From: Vibrio pomeroyi
Lineage (GTDB): Bacteria; Pseudomonadota; Gammaproteobacteria; Enterobacterales; Vibrionaceae
Direction of reading: 5' to 3'
Length of the DNA: 64,000 bases
NCBI RefSeq assembly: GCF_024347595.1
Contig: NZ_AP025506.1
Location: forward strand, 2,604,001-2,668,000
The notes under the pieces are model-generated. The model did no database searches. It worked only from the letters and a program-made list of their open reading frames with translations, and had not been told where the DNA came from. Below are positions 48,188 to 63,687 of the stretch, one piece after another. Position numbers and translations under genes: made by a program. Position 1 is the stretch's first letter. Each line of letters opens with the position of its first letter.

Positions 48188-49450
48188 TTAGTTTCCTTTT
48201 TTCTGCCAATGCTCCAAGACTTCACCTACGGTATGGAAAGAACCGACCACCAACACAACATCGTCGCCTTGAACAGCAGCTAAAGCCGCTTCAAACGCTG
48301 AGACAGGGTTTGAATACTGCTCTACGCCTTGAGGTAGACTTTTACACAGTTCAGCCGCTGTTGCTGCGCGTGGGCCTTGCAACGAAGCTGGATACCAATG
48401 TGTTGTGATAGGAGCTAATACTTCCAATGTCGCTGGAATATCTTTGTCATGAAGCATAGCGACTACAACGTGTAAATTTTTGTCTGCGTATTGCTTCGTT
48501 ACTTGCTGCGCAAAGTACTCGGCTGAATGTGGGTTATGCGCCACATCAAGAACAATCACAGGTTGATCGCTAATTTGCTGCATACGCCCTGGAAGCTGTG
48601 CGTTCTTCATGCCATTAACGACATTCACATCACTGATGCTAAGTTCTGAAGTGCCCAATGCCATCAACGCGGTTGCTGCGTTTGGTAGCGGTAGGCTTGG
48701 AATAGGTAGAGATTCTAATTGGAATGCACCGCTGCGCCAGTTCCAAGTATCGCCATCCACATCGTAGGTGTATTGAATACCGACTTGATACAACTCAGCC
48801 TTAATATCGTCAGCGTGCGCTGCAACTGTAGCTGGTGGCTTAGGTTGACCACAGATAGCAGGCTTACCACTACGATAAATACCCGCTTTCTCAAAGCCAA
48901 TCACATTAATATCATCACCGAGCCAATCAACGTGGTCGACAGCCAAGCTCGTAATCACAGACACGTCATGATCAACGATATTCGTTGCATCTAAACGACC
49001 GCCTAGCCCTACTTCCAATAGCACGACATCGACCGCTTCCGTTTGAAATGCACGTAGCGCGGCTAAAGTGCCGTATTCGAAAAAGCTAAGACTGATTTCG
49101 CCACGTTCTTTCTCAATAAAATCGAAAGACTGAACCATCTTCTCATCAGAGAGATCTTGGCCGTTGATACGAACACGTTCGTTATAGCGAATTAAGTGAG
49201 GAGAGCTGTAGACACCAACAGAATAACCAGCGTCCAATAGAATCGCTTCCATTAGGGCACACGTTGAGCCTTTGCCATTGGTTCCGGCAACAGTAATAAC
49301 ATGTTGAGCAGGTTTGGTGAGGTTTGCCTTAGAGGCGACGGCCTGAACTCGGTCTAACCCAAGATCAATAGCACTGGTGTGGATGTTTGATAAATAATCA
49401 AGCCACATCTCCAAAGAGGATGTGGCTTGAGGAATAGGTTGTTGACTCAT
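48188..49450 (-). CDS. folC: Folylpolyglutamate synthase / dihydrofolate synthase
   Basis: The 420-residue bifunctional ligase makes dihydrofolate and extends its glutamate tail. It has the P-loop VAGTNGKGSTCALMEAIL (about 54-71), the Mg-binding VLLEVGLGGRLDATN, and a C-terminal domain with DVAHNPHSAEYF. It is upstream of dedD and downstream of accD, as in E. coli. Confidence 0.95.
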   Translation of the reverse strand: MSQQPIPQATSSLEMWLDYLSNIHTSAIDLGLDRVQAVASKANLTKPAQHVITVAGTNGKGSTCALMEAILLDAGYSVGVYSSPHLIRYNERVRINGQDLSDEKMVQSFDFIEKERGEISLSFFEYGTLAALRAFQTEAVDVVLLEVGLGGRLDATNIVDHDVSVITSLAVDHVDWLGDDINVIGFEKAGIYRSGKPAICGQPKPPATVAAHADDIKAELYQVGIQYTYDVDGDTWNWRSGAFQLESLPIPSLPLPNAATALMALGTSELSISDVNVVNGMKNAQLPGRMQQISDQPVIVLDVAHNPHSAEYFAQQVTKQYADKNLHVVVAMLHDKDIPATLEVLAPITTHWYPASLQGPRAATAAELCKSLPQGVEQYSNPVSAFEAALAAVQGDDVVLVVGSFHTVGEVLEHWQKKGN

Positions 49451-49492
49451 CTAACTCATAACCATAATAAAGTTGGTTTGTTAGAAGGTACT

Positions 49493-50419
49493 TTACCCTT
49501 TTTCTGGCGCTTCTGGTACTTCATAAGTAGCTTCATTCGGTGAATCGTTCACAGAAACTACTAATGGTGAAGGCTGGTTGGTCATTTTAGCAACAAGGCT
49601 TGCAACACGCTGACGCATCTCACGACGGTCAACGATCATGTCGATAGCACCGTGCTCTAGTAGGAACTCACTGCGTTGGAAACCTTCAGGAAGGTCTTCA
49701 CGTACAGTTTGCTCGATTACACGACGTCCAGCGAAACCGATCAGTGCTTTTGGCTCACCAATGTTGATATCGCCAAGCATTGCCAAACTTGCAGAAACAC
49801 CACCCATTGTTGGATCAGTCATTACTGATACAAACGGTAGGCCTTTCGCTGATAAACGCTCTAGAGCAGCACTGGTTTTCGCCATTTGCATTAGAGACAT
49901 CAATGCCTCTTGCATACGCGCACCACCACTTGCAGAGAAACAAACTAAACCACAGTTGTTTTCAATTGCAGCATCAACCGCTTTCACAAAACGAGCACCT
50001 ACAACAGAACCCATTGAGCCGCCCATGAATGAGAATTCAAAAGCACAAGCTACAATAGGTAAACCAAGCAGTTCGCCTTTCATTGCAACTAGTGCGTCTG
50101 TCTCACCACTGTTTTTCTGTGCAGCAGAGATACGTTCTTTGTAACGCTTAGAATCTTTAAATTTAAGCTTATCTTGTGGCTCAAGATCAGTACCTAGTTC
50201 AACACGTTCACCTTTGTCTAGGAATGTATCCAGACGACGACGTGCTTTCATGCGCATGTGATGATCACATTTTGGACATACTTCTAGGTTACGCTCTAGC
50301 TCAGCATGGTAAAGAACCTGCTCACAAGAAGTACATTTAGTCCAAACACCCTCAGGGATAGACGCTTTACGAGATGTTACGATGTTGCTTTTTTCTAGAA
50401 TCTTTTCAAGCCAACTCAT
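49493..50419 (-). CDS. accD: Acetyl-CoA carboxylase carboxyltransferase, beta subunit
   Basis: The 308-residue subunit transfers carboxyl to acetyl-CoA for fatty acid synthesis, in complex with AccA. It has the N-terminal zinc finger CTSC-x15-CPKC (about residues 28-50) and the crotonase-like region ([19 protein letters not shown], then [12 protein letters not shown]). The start [11 protein letters not shown] is usual. Confidence 0.96.
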   Translation of the reverse strand: MSWLEKILEKSNIVTSRKASIPEGVWTKCTSCEQVLYHAELERNLEVCPKCDHHMRMKARRRLDTFLDKGERVELGTDLEPQDKLKFKDSKRYKERISAAQKNSGETDALVAMKGELLGLPIVACAFEFSFMGGSMGSVVGARFVKAVDAAIENNCGLVCFSASGGARMQEALMSLMQMAKTSAALERLSAKGLPFVSVMTDPTMGGVSASLAMLGDINIGEPKALIGFAGRRVIEQTVREDLPEGFQRSEFLLEHGAIDMIVDRREMRQRVASLVAKMTNQPSPLVVSVNDSPNEATYEVPEAPEKG

Positions 50420-50595
50420 GGAAGACCTTTTTGTTTCGATTCTTCCGCTTGATTGCGAAAGAAATAAATTTGGGAATTATGCGTGGGAATTAAAGCACAT
50501 AAAACAGCGACTGTAGATAAAAAACTGGTTGTACCTATTTTCTGGGACTATCTTACGCACTAAACCGTAATAATTTTTGAACCTAAGTCTCACAT

Positions 50596-51390
50596 TTAGT
50601 TCAAATTATCCGGTAAAAATAGAGGGCCAATTGGCTCTCTTGGTAGTTCAAAATGTTCAGGATAATCAACGTCCACCAGATACAAGCCTTCCGCTTTTGC
50701 AGTCGCACCTGCAACTTTTCGATCTTTGGCCTCTAAAAGCCACTGGATCCACTCTGGTTTCTGCTCACCTTTACCTACCGCAATAAGGCTACCAGTAATA
50801 TTCCTCACCATATGGTGAACAAACGCATTCGCTTTAATGTCGATCACAATGTAGTGTCCATGACGAGTCACATTCAAGTGAATCATGTTTCTCCATGGAC
50901 TACGAGATTGACAGTGTGTCGCTCTGAATGAAGTGAAGTCGTTCTCGCCTAACAAGTACTGACCCGCTTCATGCATTTTTTTCTCATCAAGATGACCATG
51001 GTAATGGCTCACACCTGAATTCAGAATGCCTGGGCGCAGTGCATGGTTAAAGATAATGTAGCGGTAACGGCGTGCAGTAGCTGAAAAACGAGCATGGAAA
51101 TCCTCATTCACTTCAGTCGCCCAACGAACCGCAATATCTTTTGGCATGTTGGCATTCGCGCCCATTGTCCATGCCACCATTTTGCGATCGACATTAGTTT
51201 CAAAGTGAACGACTTGTCCCGTACCGTGAACACCGGCATCTGTACGACCTGCGCACATAACTTCTACTGGGTGATTCGCGACAACTGAAAGAGCCTTTTC
51301 CAATTCTTCTTGGACACTTTTCACGTCTCGTTGGCGCTGCCAACCAAAGTAGTGGGTACCGTTATATTCAATACCTAAAGCAATTTTCAT
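50596..51390 (-). CDS. truA: tRNA pseudouridine(38-40) synthase
   Basis: The 264-residue enzyme makes pseudouridine at positions 38-40 of the anticodon arm. It has the catalytic Asp in [14 protein letters not shown] (about residue 52). It lies between hubP and accD. E. coli has dedA between truA and accD; here that gene is absent and the gap to accD (176 bases) shows nothing else. Confidence 0.95.
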   Translation of the reverse strand: MKIALGIEYNGTHYFGWQRQRDVKSVQEELEKALSVVANHPVEVMCAGRTDAGVHGTGQVVHFETNVDRKMVAWTMGANANMPKDIAVRWATEVNEDFHARFSATARRYRYIIFNHALRPGILNSGVSHYHGHLDEKKMHEAGQYLLGENDFTSFRATHCQSRSPWRNMIHLNVTRHGHYIVIDIKANAFVHHMVRNITGSLIAVGKGEQKPEWIQWLLEAKDRKVAGATAKAEGLYLVDVDYPEHFELPREPIGPLFLPDNLN

Positions 51391-51543
51391 GTTCTTGTTC
51401 TCTTTGAAAATGGGCGAGAAGTATATACGGAAATGAGTGCTAGCCCAAATAGGATGGGGCTAAAACTTCAATAAACACTCACCATCGCCCTAGGCTAGCT
51501 TTGAGAAGCCAAATAAAACGACGACTCTTAACCTCGCCTAAAA

Positions 51544-51569
51544 CAAAGGGTAGCCAATGCTACCCTTTT
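51544..51569 (-). terminator. Terminator of hubP
   Basis: On the minus strand an AAAGGGTAGC/GCTACCCTTT stem with loop ATTG is followed by GTTTTA, 14 bases past the stop. Confidence 0.75.
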
Positions 51570-51582
51570 CGTTTCGCTGAGC

Positions 51583-56592
<5,010 letters not shown>

Positions 56593-56753
56593 AAAAGGCT
56601 CAGCTAGGTGCTTAAATTCGGATAAAGTGATGATCTATTAAATATATCGGATAAATGACGTAAAACTATAGAGATGAAAACAAAAAATGTGTTGCAGCGA
56701 CAATATTCGCAGCAATTTCACACAATTTGACTAACAATATTTTCAATCGATTA

Positions 56754-56783
56754 AAAAAGCCCCACTAAAGAGTGAGGCTTGTT
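56754..56783 (-). terminator. Terminator of pdxB-asd (copy 2)
   Basis: On the minus strand AAGCCTCACT and AGTGGGGCTT pair around loop CTTT (one mismatch) and are followed by T6, 18 bases past the asd stop. Confidence 0.75.
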
Positions 56784-56800
56784 TATCAAAGCAGTAAAAC

Positions 56801-57814
56801 TTAGAAGTAATCGCGAATCAGAACTTCAGCGATTTGTACTGCGTTTGTAGCTGCGCCTTTACGAACGTTATCAGCAACCACCCACATGTTCACGCCGCTA
56901 TGATGGCTGATGTCGTTACGAATACGACCAACCATTACGTGGTCTTTACCACCAGCATCACGAACCTGAGTTGGGAAGTCTAGAGCTTGGAAAACTTCAA
57001 CGCCTTCTGTGTTCTCAAGAAGCTGAACCACTTGCTCTGCACCGATTGGTGCGCGAGTTTCAATGTGTAGAGATTCAGCGTGACCGTAGAATACAGGTAC
57101 GCGAACACACGTCGGGTTCACTGTGATTGAAGAGTCAGCAAAGATTTTTTGAGTTTCCCAAACCATCTTCATCTCTTCACGCGTGTAGCCGTTCTCAGTA
57201 AACTCATCGATTTGAGGAATACAGTTGAACGCGATCTGCTGTGAGAACGCTGAATTTTCAGCTGGCATGCCGTTAAGAAGCTTAGCAGTTTGACCTGCGA
57301 GCTCATCGATACCCGGCTTACCTGCACCAGACACAGATTGGTAAGTTGAAACGTTAATACGCTCAAGACCTACTTCATCGTGAATTGGTTTTAGTGCTAC
57401 AACCATTTGGATAGTAGAACAGTTAGGGTTCGCAATGATGTTGCGGTTACGGAACTCAGCAATCGCTTCAGGGTTCACTTCTGGCACAACCAGAGGAACA
57501 TCGTATTCGTAGCGGAAGCGTGATGTGTTATCGATAACAACCACACCTTCATCCGCAGCGATTGGAGCCCAACGCTCTGAAAGTTCGCTACCTGCAGAGA
57601 AAAACGCAATATGTACTTGAGACCAATCGAAGTCTTCTACGTTTTGTACTTGTATTGTTTTGCCGTTAAAACGGGAAGTTTTGCCTTCACTACGTTCACT
57701 TGCTAGTAAGTGCAGTTCACCGACAGGGAATTTACGCTCTTTAAGTACTTCAAGAATGGTTTCACCAACCGCACCAGTCGCACCTAAAATAGCAATATTA
57801 AATTCTTGGCTCAT
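56801..57814 (-). CDS. asd: Aspartate-semialdehyde dehydrogenase (copy 2, usg position)
   Basis: The 337-residue protein has the NADP loop ILGATGAVGETIL (about residues 9-21), the catalytic Cys132 in NPNCSTIQM and the VSGAGKPG region (about 162-169), so it keeps catalytic residues. In E. coli this locus has usg, a paralogue. Here it looks like a true enzyme of the shorter type, different from copy 1 (372 aa). It starts 12 bases after pdxB and is in the same transcript. Confidence 0.93.
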   Translation of the reverse strand: MSQEFNIAILGATGAVGETILEVLKERKFPVGELHLLASERSEGKTSRFNGKTIQVQNVEDFDWSQVHIAFFSAGSELSERWAPIAADEGVVVIDNTSRFRYEYDVPLVVPEVNPEAIAEFRNRNIIANPNCSTIQMVVALKPIHDEVGLERINVSTYQSVSGAGKPGIDELAGQTAKLLNGMPAENSAFSQQIAFNCIPQIDEFTENGYTREEMKMVWETQKIFADSSITVNPTCVRVPVFYGHAESLHIETRAPIGAEQVVQLLENTEGVEVFQALDFPTQVRDAGGKDHVMVGRIRNDISHHSGVNMWVVADNVRKGAATNAVQIAEVLIRDYF

Positions 57815-57826
57815 TGTTTCTCTCTT

Positions 57827-58960
57827 TTATAAAGTTGGCTTTACCATAAAACCGAGTTTAGATAACGGCGTCAAATTACAAGATTCGTCGCCCGTTAACT
57901 CGACAGCACTGTACTCTCTGCGGTCCCAATATTCTTTACGCATCTTGTCAAAAGAACCCGGCGTAGAGATATTGCGACGGAATAAGGCGTCGTCTTTGCG
58001 CACATCATAGATCAACTGAGTCAAATTGTGCAGTGTTGCTTCGTCCCAAGCTCTATCTAATTTCATTTGAGGCACAGGTGCCGTCGGCAGAAGATCGCTT
58101 GCATAAGCACGTTGTTCAGTACCCAAGAACTCACAGTAGCTGTTGAAGATCATCGTCGTACCGCGCGCTTTGCCCTCTAAACCGTAGCCCGCTACGTGAG
58201 GTGTTGCGAAAGCAAGCAGTGGAAGTAATTCCATGTCGACTTCAGGTTCAAACTCAAACACATCCAGAACCGCAGTAAAACCATCCGCTTTTTGCAAACG
58301 AGCTTTTAGCGCTTGGTTATCCACCACAGGACCACGAGCCGCATTAATCAGGATTTGGTCAGAGCGGAAGTTGTTGAGCACTTGTTCATTGATCAAGTGA
58401 TGCGTTGGGAACTCACCGGTTTTAGTAATTGGCGTATGCAGCGTGATAACGTCTGATTGCTCAAGCAATGTCTCTAGTTTAGTAAACTCACGAGTGTCAC
58501 CCTCTTGTTGCTTGAGAGGATCGTTAAGCAGAACTTTAATACCAATACCTTCTAGGCATTTCGCTAAGTAGCTGCCCACTTGACCACAACCGATAATGCC
58601 GACCGTTTTGTCAAACACTGAGAAGCCTTGTTGCTGCGCAAGTACCATCATTGAACTGAACGCATACTCAGCCACACCCACCTTGTTACAGCCTGGTGCC
58701 GCGGTAAAGAAAATGCCACGCTCTTTCATCAACTCTTGGTCGACGTGATCCATACCAGCCGTTGCAGTACCAACAAACTTTAGTTTATTGGCTTTGCTGA
58801 TCAACGACTCGTTCACCTTGGTGACTGAGCGAATCATTAATGCGTCTACGTCAACTAGGTCGTCAGCTGTGAGTGTGCGACCAGACTTCATTGTCACTTC
58901 CCCTAGCTGGCTAAAAAGCGCTTCAGCATAAGGCATATTTTCGTCGATTAAGATTTTCAT
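57827..58960 (-). CDS. pdxB: Erythronate-4-phosphate dehydrogenase
   Basis: The 377-residue enzyme is the second step of pyridoxal phosphate synthesis from erythrose-4-phosphate. It has the D-hydroxyacid dehydrogenase fold: [13 protein letters not shown] (about residues 116-128) for NAD, and [14 protein letters not shown] and the late [17 protein letters not shown] start at ATG 58960 ([10 protein letters not shown]), 23 codons inside the longest frame, since homologs begin there. It is first in pdxB-asd. Confidence 0.93.
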   Translation of the reverse strand: MKILIDENMPYAEALFSQLGEVTMKSGRTLTADDLVDVDALMIRSVTKVNESLISKANKLKFVGTATAGMDHVDQELMKERGIFFTAAPGCNKVGVAEYAFSSMMVLAQQQGFSVFDKTVGIIGCGQVGSYLAKCLEGIGIKVLLNDPLKQQEGDTREFTKLETLLEQSDVITLHTPITKTGEFPTHHLINEQVLNNFRSDQILINAARGPVVDNQALKARLQKADGFTAVLDVFEFEPEVDMELLPLLAFATPHVAGYGLEGKARGTTMIFNSYCEFLGTEQRAYASDLLPTAPVPQMKLDRAWDEATLHNLTQLIYDVRKDDALFRRNISTPGSFDKMRKEYWDRREYSAVELTGDESCNLTPLSKLGFMVKPTL

Positions 58961-59145
58961 TTGGCGAGTACTTTTGTTGGGGTCTATCGACCTAAATGTG
59001 AATTGAAATGATTGTGCAAAATTCCACACACGGTGTCGAGTAGCAAATGGAATACATTATGAATAAAGGACTGAATCGCTGAGTCTGCACAAACAGCAGA
59101 GATAAGCGTCTTTACCCAGAAATCAAAAGCCAAAAGCTTAAAACG

Positions 59146-59178
59146 AAAAATGCCCGATTGAATAAACAATCGGGCAAA
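59146..59178 (-). terminator. Terminator of fabB transcript / putative FarS
   Basis: On the minus strand TGCCCGATTG and CAATCGGGCA pair around TTTATT and are followed by T5. This is the strongest hairpin after fabB, 250 bases past the stop. Confidence 0.88.
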
Positions 59179-59250
59179 CATCCAGAACAAAAGGATCCTA
59201 TCTCGCTCTCCAGGAGACAGAGTCTTGCGTCTGTTCAACCAGTATTAACT
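59146..59250 (-). ncRNA. farS: Putative FarS small RNA from the fabB 3' UTR
   Basis: In V. cholerae the sRNA FarS is cut by RNase E from the 3' UTR of fabB and represses fadE genes. Here the fabB 3' UTR is unusually long and ends in a strong terminator, with a CTC/GAG hairpin region (around 59200-59225) just before it. The 5' end cannot be read from sequence, so the left bound (59250) is a guess. I cannot align it to the known RNA; assignment rests on position and architecture. Confidence 0.55.
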
Positions 59251-59424
59251 AAGTCACTACTGATCAAGCTCTGGAAACCTTTCAACTTTTAAACCTAGAT
59301 TTAAAATCCATGTTTAAAAAGCTTTGTTCTGTGGTTCATAGTTAACGAGTTACCTGTGCGTGTTGAATCGACACTCGCGTAACCCGTTAACGATTAACCT
59401 TTGTATATCTGACTCAAGCCTAAA

Positions 59425-60636
59425 TTAAGCTTGGTACTTTTTGATTACTAGCGTTGCGTTTGTACCGCCGAAACCAAAGCTGTTAGACATAACCGTAGTT
59501 AGCTCTTGCTCGCGAGCTTCAGTTACGATGTCTAGGCCAGCAGCTGCTTCGTCTAGGTTAGAAACGTTAATGCTTGGAGCGATAAAGCCGTTGTCTAGCA
59601 TTAGCGTTGAGTAAATCGCTTCATGTACACCAGCAGCACCTAGAGCATGACCAGTCATCGCTTTCGTTGCAGAAATTGCAGGGCTGTTGCCACCAAATAC
59701 TTCTTGGATAGCACCTAGCTCTTTAACGTCACCAACTGGAGTTGAAGTACCGTGAGTGTTCACGTAGTCAACGCCATCAACGTTTTGCATAGCCATCTTC
59801 ATACAACGAACCGCGCCTTCACCAGAAGGAGCAACCATGTCGTAGCCATCTGAAGTTGCGCCGTAACCTACGATCTCACCGTAGATTTTCGCGCCACGAG
59901 CAACTGCGTGCTCAAGCTCTTCGATTACTAGCATGCCGCCGCCACCAGAGATAACGAAACCGTCACGGTCTGCATCGTAAGTACGAGAAGCCAGCTCAGG
60001 AGTGTCGTTGTACTTAGTAGAAAGTGCGCCCATTGCGTCGAACATCATAGTCAGAGACCAATCTAGTTCTTCACCGCCACCAGCGAATACTACGTCTTGC
60101 TTACCAAGTTGGATAAGCTCCATTGCGTGACCAATACAGTGTGCAGATGTTGCACATGCAGAACTCATAGAGTAGTTCACACCACGGATTTTGAAAGGAG
60201 TTGCTAGACAAGCAGAAACCGTTGAAGCCATTGTACGTGGAACCATGTATGGACCAACACGCTTAACGCCTTTCTCACGGATGATGTCTACTGCGTTTAC
60301 TTGGTTAAGTGAAGAAGCACCACCTGAACCCGCAACGATACCCGTGCGGTCATTAGATACTTGATCTTCTGTTAAACCAGAGTCAGCAATTGCTTGCTCC
60401 ATTGAAAGATATGCGAATGCCGCCGCATCACCCATAAAGCGCATTTTTTTGCGATCGATATGGTCAGCTGGGTTCATTTTTAGGTTACCCCAAACTTGAG
60501 AGCGCAAGCCATTTTCCTTGAACTGCTCTGAAGCGGTAATACCAGATTTACCCTCTTTCAGTGATGCTAAAACTTCTTCGACGTTGTTACCGATACTTGA
60601 AACAATACCCATACCGGTGATTACGACTCGTTTCAT
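59425..60636 (-). CDS. fabB: 3-Oxoacyl-[ACP] synthase I
   Basis: The 403-residue elongating ketosynthase, needed for unsaturated fatty acid synthesis, has the catalytic Cys161 in [11 protein letters not shown], His in [11 protein letters not shown] (about 298) and His in [12 protein letters not shown] (about 333). It is divergent from mnmC as in E. coli. A FadR-like sequence lies 55 bases upstream of the start, and the transcript has a long structured 3' UTR. Confidence 0.97.
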   Translation of the reverse strand: MKRVVITGMGIVSSIGNNVEEVLASLKEGKSGITASEQFKENGLRSQVWGNLKMNPADHIDRKKMRFMGDAAAFAYLSMEQAIADSGLTEDQVSNDRTGIVAGSGGASSLNQVNAVDIIREKGVKRVGPYMVPRTMASTVSACLATPFKIRGVNYSMSSACATSAHCIGHAMELIQLGKQDVVFAGGGEELDWSLTMMFDAMGALSTKYNDTPELASRTYDADRDGFVISGGGGMLVIEELEHAVARGAKIYGEIVGYGATSDGYDMVAPSGEGAVRCMKMAMQNVDGVDYVNTHGTSTPVGDVKELGAIQEVFGGNSPAISATKAMTGHALGAAGVHEAIYSTLMLDNGFIAPSINVSNLDEAAAGLDIVTEAREQELTTVMSNSFGFGGTNATLVIKKYQA

Positions 60637-60690
60637 GTGACATTCCTATAATTCTAAATTCAGCTAGATGATAACTAAGAAGCCTAACAA

Positions 60691-60707
60691 AAGTGGTCAG
60701 CTTTCCT
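60691..60707. promoter_or_regulatory. Possible FadR site upstream of fabB
   Basis: AAGTGGTCAGCTTTCCT has the left half of the FadR palindrome (TGGTCnG) intact but a poor right half (8 of 13 fixed positions). FadR activates fabB in V. cholerae, and the place (about 55 bases upstream of the start codon) suits an activator. Weak on sequence alone. Confidence 0.35.
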
Positions 60708-60764
60708 AGAAATTCGTACAATCCCTACCAACATATCGCTTCAAATCACAAAATGATAGATTTT

Positions 60765-62843
60765 ATGACTTCAATTACTAATGCAGAACTGGAATGGAAT
60801 GAGTCTGGCACGCCAGTTTCAGACCAATTTGACGACGTTTACTTCTCCAATGTTAACGGTTTGGAAGAAACTCGCTACGTCTTTTTAAAGCAAAACCACC
60901 TTCCAGAGCGTTGGGTTGAACATCAACAACGTCGTTTTGTCATTGCAGAAACCGGCTTTGGCACTGGCCTTAACTTTCTTGCTGTTTGGCAATGGTTCGA
61001 TACTTTCCTTAAAGATAACCCTCAAGCTATTACCAAAGAGTTACATTTCATCAGTTTTGAAAAATATCCTCTAAATAAAGAGGATCTCATCAAAGCACAC
61101 CAATCGTGGCCAGAATTAGCCGAGTATGCGACGCAACTCCAAGAACACTACCCTATCGCACTGCCGGAATGTCACCGCATTGTGCTGGGTGATGGCGCTA
61201 TCACGCTTGATTTATGGTTTGGTGATATCAAAGATTGTATGCCTAACGTCCCTACACCAAAACACGGCTTAGTGGATGCTTGGTTCCTAGATGGCTTTGC
61301 TCCAAGTAAAAACCCAGAGATGTGGAATCAAAACCTGTTTAACGGCATGGCCAAACTGGCTAAACAAGATTGTAGCTGTGCGACCTTCACCGCCGCTGGT
61401 TTTGTTCGTCGTGGTTTGATTGAAGCTGGCTTTGAAATGAAGAAGGTTAAAGGCTTTGGCACTAAACGCGAAATGATCGCAGGCCGACTGGGCGAAAAGC
61501 ATGCTCACACCAACATCAAACCTTGGTATGGCCTATCAGAACACAGTGACTCGCAAGATATCGCGATCATTGGTGGTGGTGTTGCTAGTGCAGCACTCGC
61601 TAAAACGCTGAGCCGCCGCGGTAAAGACATCACGCTTTATTGCGAGCACCCACAAGCAGCGGGCAATGCTTCAGGCAACAACCAAGGTGCAATTTACCCA
61701 TTGTTAAGTGAAGCGACATCGAACGTCTCTCGCGTGTTTGGCCCAGGTTTACTGTTTGCTCGCCAGTTCATCAATCAGGCGGCGCAATCTATTCAGTTTG
61801 ACCACAGTTGGTGTGGCGTAAATATTCTGATGTGGGATGAAGGCTCAACCAAAAAGCTCAATCGTATGTTGGAAGGCAATTTCCATACAGATTTGATTCA
61901 GCGTTTATCGCCAGAACAAGCGAATGAAAAGGTTGGCCTACCTGTTGATAAAGAGAGTGTTTACTTCCCACTAGGTGGTTGGTTAAGCCCTCTAGAACTG
62001 ACACAAGGCTTGTTCGAAAAGTTAGAAGAGACCAACCAAGTTAGTGCTCACTATCAACATCAAGTGACTCAACTTGAGTGGCTCGAAGTTGAACAACAAT
62101 GGCAACTCACTATTGAGACACCACAAGGTGAAATTCAAACTAAACATGACCAAGTGGTTGTTGCGAACGGCCACAAGTTCACCCAGCTTGAGCAAACTCA
62201 GCCTGTACCTCTAACTCCGGTTAAAGGCCAAGTAAGCCATATTCCGACCACGGAAAACTTAACCAAGTTAAAAACTGTGTTGTGTTTTGATGGTTACCTA
62301 ACGCCGCAAAATCCAAACAACGGCCACCACTGCATTGGTGCGAACTACGACAAAACCAATATTGACCAAGAGTTCGATATTGAGGTTCAGCAACACAATG
62401 GCGAGCGCCTGCGCGGGTCGCTACCAGATCAAGTATGGACAAAAGATGTCGACACCAGTGGTAACCTAGCGCGCCAAGGTATCCGCAGCGTAAGCCGTGA
62501 TCACTTGCCATTTGTCGGAAATGTTGGTGATTTCGAAGCAATTAAAGATCAGTACCAAGACCTGCACAACTTTAACCCAAAGCGTGACTCGGTTGATGAT
62601 GTTCAAACAGTCACAAGCTTCTCTAACCTGTACTGCTTTATCGGACTGGGTTCGCGCGGTTTAAGCTCTGCTCCACTGTTAGCTGAAGTGTTAGCGTCAC
62701 AAATCTGCGGCGATCCGCTTCCTTTGCCAGTTGATGTGCTTGAAGCCATTCACCCAAGCAGAATGTGGGTGCGCAGGCTGCGTAAAGGTAAAGCATTAAC
62801 CGCTGGCTGGGTTGCTGATAAGCACTCTAAAGCAAACCAGTAG
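60765..62843 (+). CDS. mnmC: Bifunctional tRNA-uridine modifier MnmC
   Basis: The 692-residue protein finishes mnm5s2U at the wobble position. The N-terminal methyltransferase domain (about 1-245) has [20 protein letters not shown] and [17 protein letters not shown]; the C-terminal FAD oxidase domain begins with [17 protein letters not shown] (about 267). I start at ATG 60765, with [11 protein letters not shown] matching the family, not at the ATG 24 codons upstream. It is divergent from fabB, as in E. coli. Confidence 0.95.
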   Translation: MTSITNAELEWNESGTPVSDQFDDVYFSNVNGLEETRYVFLKQNHLPERWVEHQQRRFVIAETGFGTGLNFLAVWQWFDTFLKDNPQAITKELHFISFEKYPLNKEDLIKAHQSWPELAEYATQLQEHYPIALPECHRIVLGDGAITLDLWFGDIKDCMPNVPTPKHGLVDAWFLDGFAPSKNPEMWNQNLFNGMAKLAKQDCSCATFTAAGFVRRGLIEAGFEMKKVKGFGTKREMIAGRLGEKHAHTNIKPWYGLSEHSDSQDIAIIGGGVASAALAKTLSRRGKDITLYCEHPQAAGNASGNNQGAIYPLLSEATSNVSRVFGPGLLFARQFINQAAQSIQFDHSWCGVNILMWDEGSTKKLNRMLEGNFHTDLIQRLSPEQANEKVGLPVDKESVYFPLGGWLSPLELTQGLFEKLEETNQVSAHYQHQVTQLEWLEVEQQWQLTIETPQGEIQTKHDQVVVANGHKFTQLEQTQPVPLTPVKGQVSHIPTTENLTKLKTVLCFDGYLTPQNPNNGHHCIGANYDKTNIDQEFDIEVQQHNGERLRGSLPDQVWTKDVDTSGNLARQGIRSVSRDHLPFVGNVGDFEAIKDQYQDLHNFNPKRDSVDDVQTVTSFSNLYCFIGLGSRGLSSAPLLAEVLASQICGDPLPLPVDVLEAIHPSRMWVRRLRKGKALTAGWVADKHSKANQ

Positions 62844-62910
62844 TTTCTAGTTCAACTATTCTGAACATCTAAAACATCTGAATATTGGAAATACTTGAAG
62901 CTAAAAGCTA

Positions 62911-62946
62911 AAAAGCCCGAGTGACGTTATGTCACTCGGGCTTTTT
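62911..62946. terminator. Bidirectional terminator between mnmC and the FMN reductase gene
   Basis: An AAAAGCCCGAGTGAC/GTCACTCGGGCTTTT stem with loop GTTAT, between convergent genes. Very stable. Confidence 0.92.
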
Positions 62947-62990
62947 GTTGATCGTGTTGCTCTAAGCCGGTGTTCTAAATTGAACGATGT

Positions 62991-63512
62991 TTACAGCTTA
63001 GCAACCGCATCTTTGATCTGCTGAGCAATCTCTTCGTTGCTGATAGAACCAGACTCAAAATCAAAGTTATCGTAGAAGCTTGGTACTGAAAGGGATGCTT
63101 TTACGTTACCGCCAAAGTATGGCGCTGAACCTGTTGCTGCGCCTAGTACCGTTTGTGCGCCACCAGGGCCCGGTGAAGTCGCTAGGTAAACTGCTGGCTT
63201 CTCGCCAAACACTGAGCGCTCAATGCGTGTCGCCCAATCAAATAGGTTTTTGTACGCGGCTGGGTAGTGGCCGTTGTGTTCAGCGAAAGAGATAACAAAC
63301 GCGTCCGCTTCTGCTAGGTCACGCAAAAATGCTTGCGCACCTTCCGCTTGGCCAATCTCTTTTTCAGTGTCTTCACTGAACATAGGAACGTTGTAATCGT
63401 TGATGTTTAAAACTTTAACTTCAGCACCTTCAATCAAGTTAGCTGCGTAAGTTGCTAGAGTTTTGTTGATAGAGGTAGAGCTTGTGCTTGCGCCAAATGC
63501 GATAACTTTCAT
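62991..63512 (-). CDS. NADPH-dependent FMN reductase family protein
   Basis: The 173-residue flavodoxin-like protein starts with AFGASTSSTSINKTLATYAA (FMN phosphate loop), has the SFAEHNGHYPAAYKNLFDW segment (about 96-114) and the TSPGPGGAQTVLGA loop (about 131-144), as in ArsH/ChrR/MdaB-like quinone and chromate reductases. Substrate unknown. A 9-base inverted repeat lies about 80 bases upstream. Its transcription unit is probably single, with a shared terminator. Confidence 0.88.
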   Translation of the reverse strand: MKVIAFGASTSSTSINKTLATYAANLIEGAEVKVLNINDYNVPMFSEDTEKEIGQAEGAQAFLRDLAEADAFVISFAEHNGHYPAAYKNLFDWATRIERSVFGEKPAVYLATSPGPGGAQTVLGAATGSAPYFGGNVKASLSVPSFYDNFDFESGSISNEEIAQQIKDAVAKL

Positions 63513-63592
63513 GATGTGACCTTTTCTGTAATTCCGTTAAGTGGGATTAGAATAACGTAGTTAGAAAATGGAACCATCACAAGGATTGAACG

Positions 63593-63619
63593 GACTCATT
63601 CAAAAATTTCGAATGAGTC
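63593..63619. repeat. Inverted repeat upstream of the FMN reductase gene
   Basis: GACTCATTC and GAATGAGTC are perfect inverted arms around a 9-base centre with TTTCGAA-like symmetry. It lies between the reductase start (63512) and the yfcL stop (63688). There is no T run on either side, so an operator for a dimeric regulator is as likely as a terminator. Confidence 0.5.
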
Positions 63620-63687
63620 TCAAACTATTCACGACTCAGCAAAATGAAAAGGAAGGGACTGAGCGGGTAGTGATAAATAACCAGCGA

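Larger units (their letters stand above)
58961..59424. other. Intergenic region between fabB and pdxB, mostly fabB 3' UTR
   Basis: About 280 bases on the minus strand after the fabB stop form a long 3' UTR: a long inverted repeat (59341-59391), an unstructured AT-rich part, then a small-RNA-like 3' end with terminator (59146-59178). The rest, up to the pdxB start, should contain the pdxB promoter. An ORF at 58984-59238 crosses the terminator and is not credible. Confidence 0.6.

Noticed and set aside
58984..59238. 84-codon ORF between pdxB and fabB
   Set aside because: It spans the fabB terminator and putative FarS; no start signal or homology.
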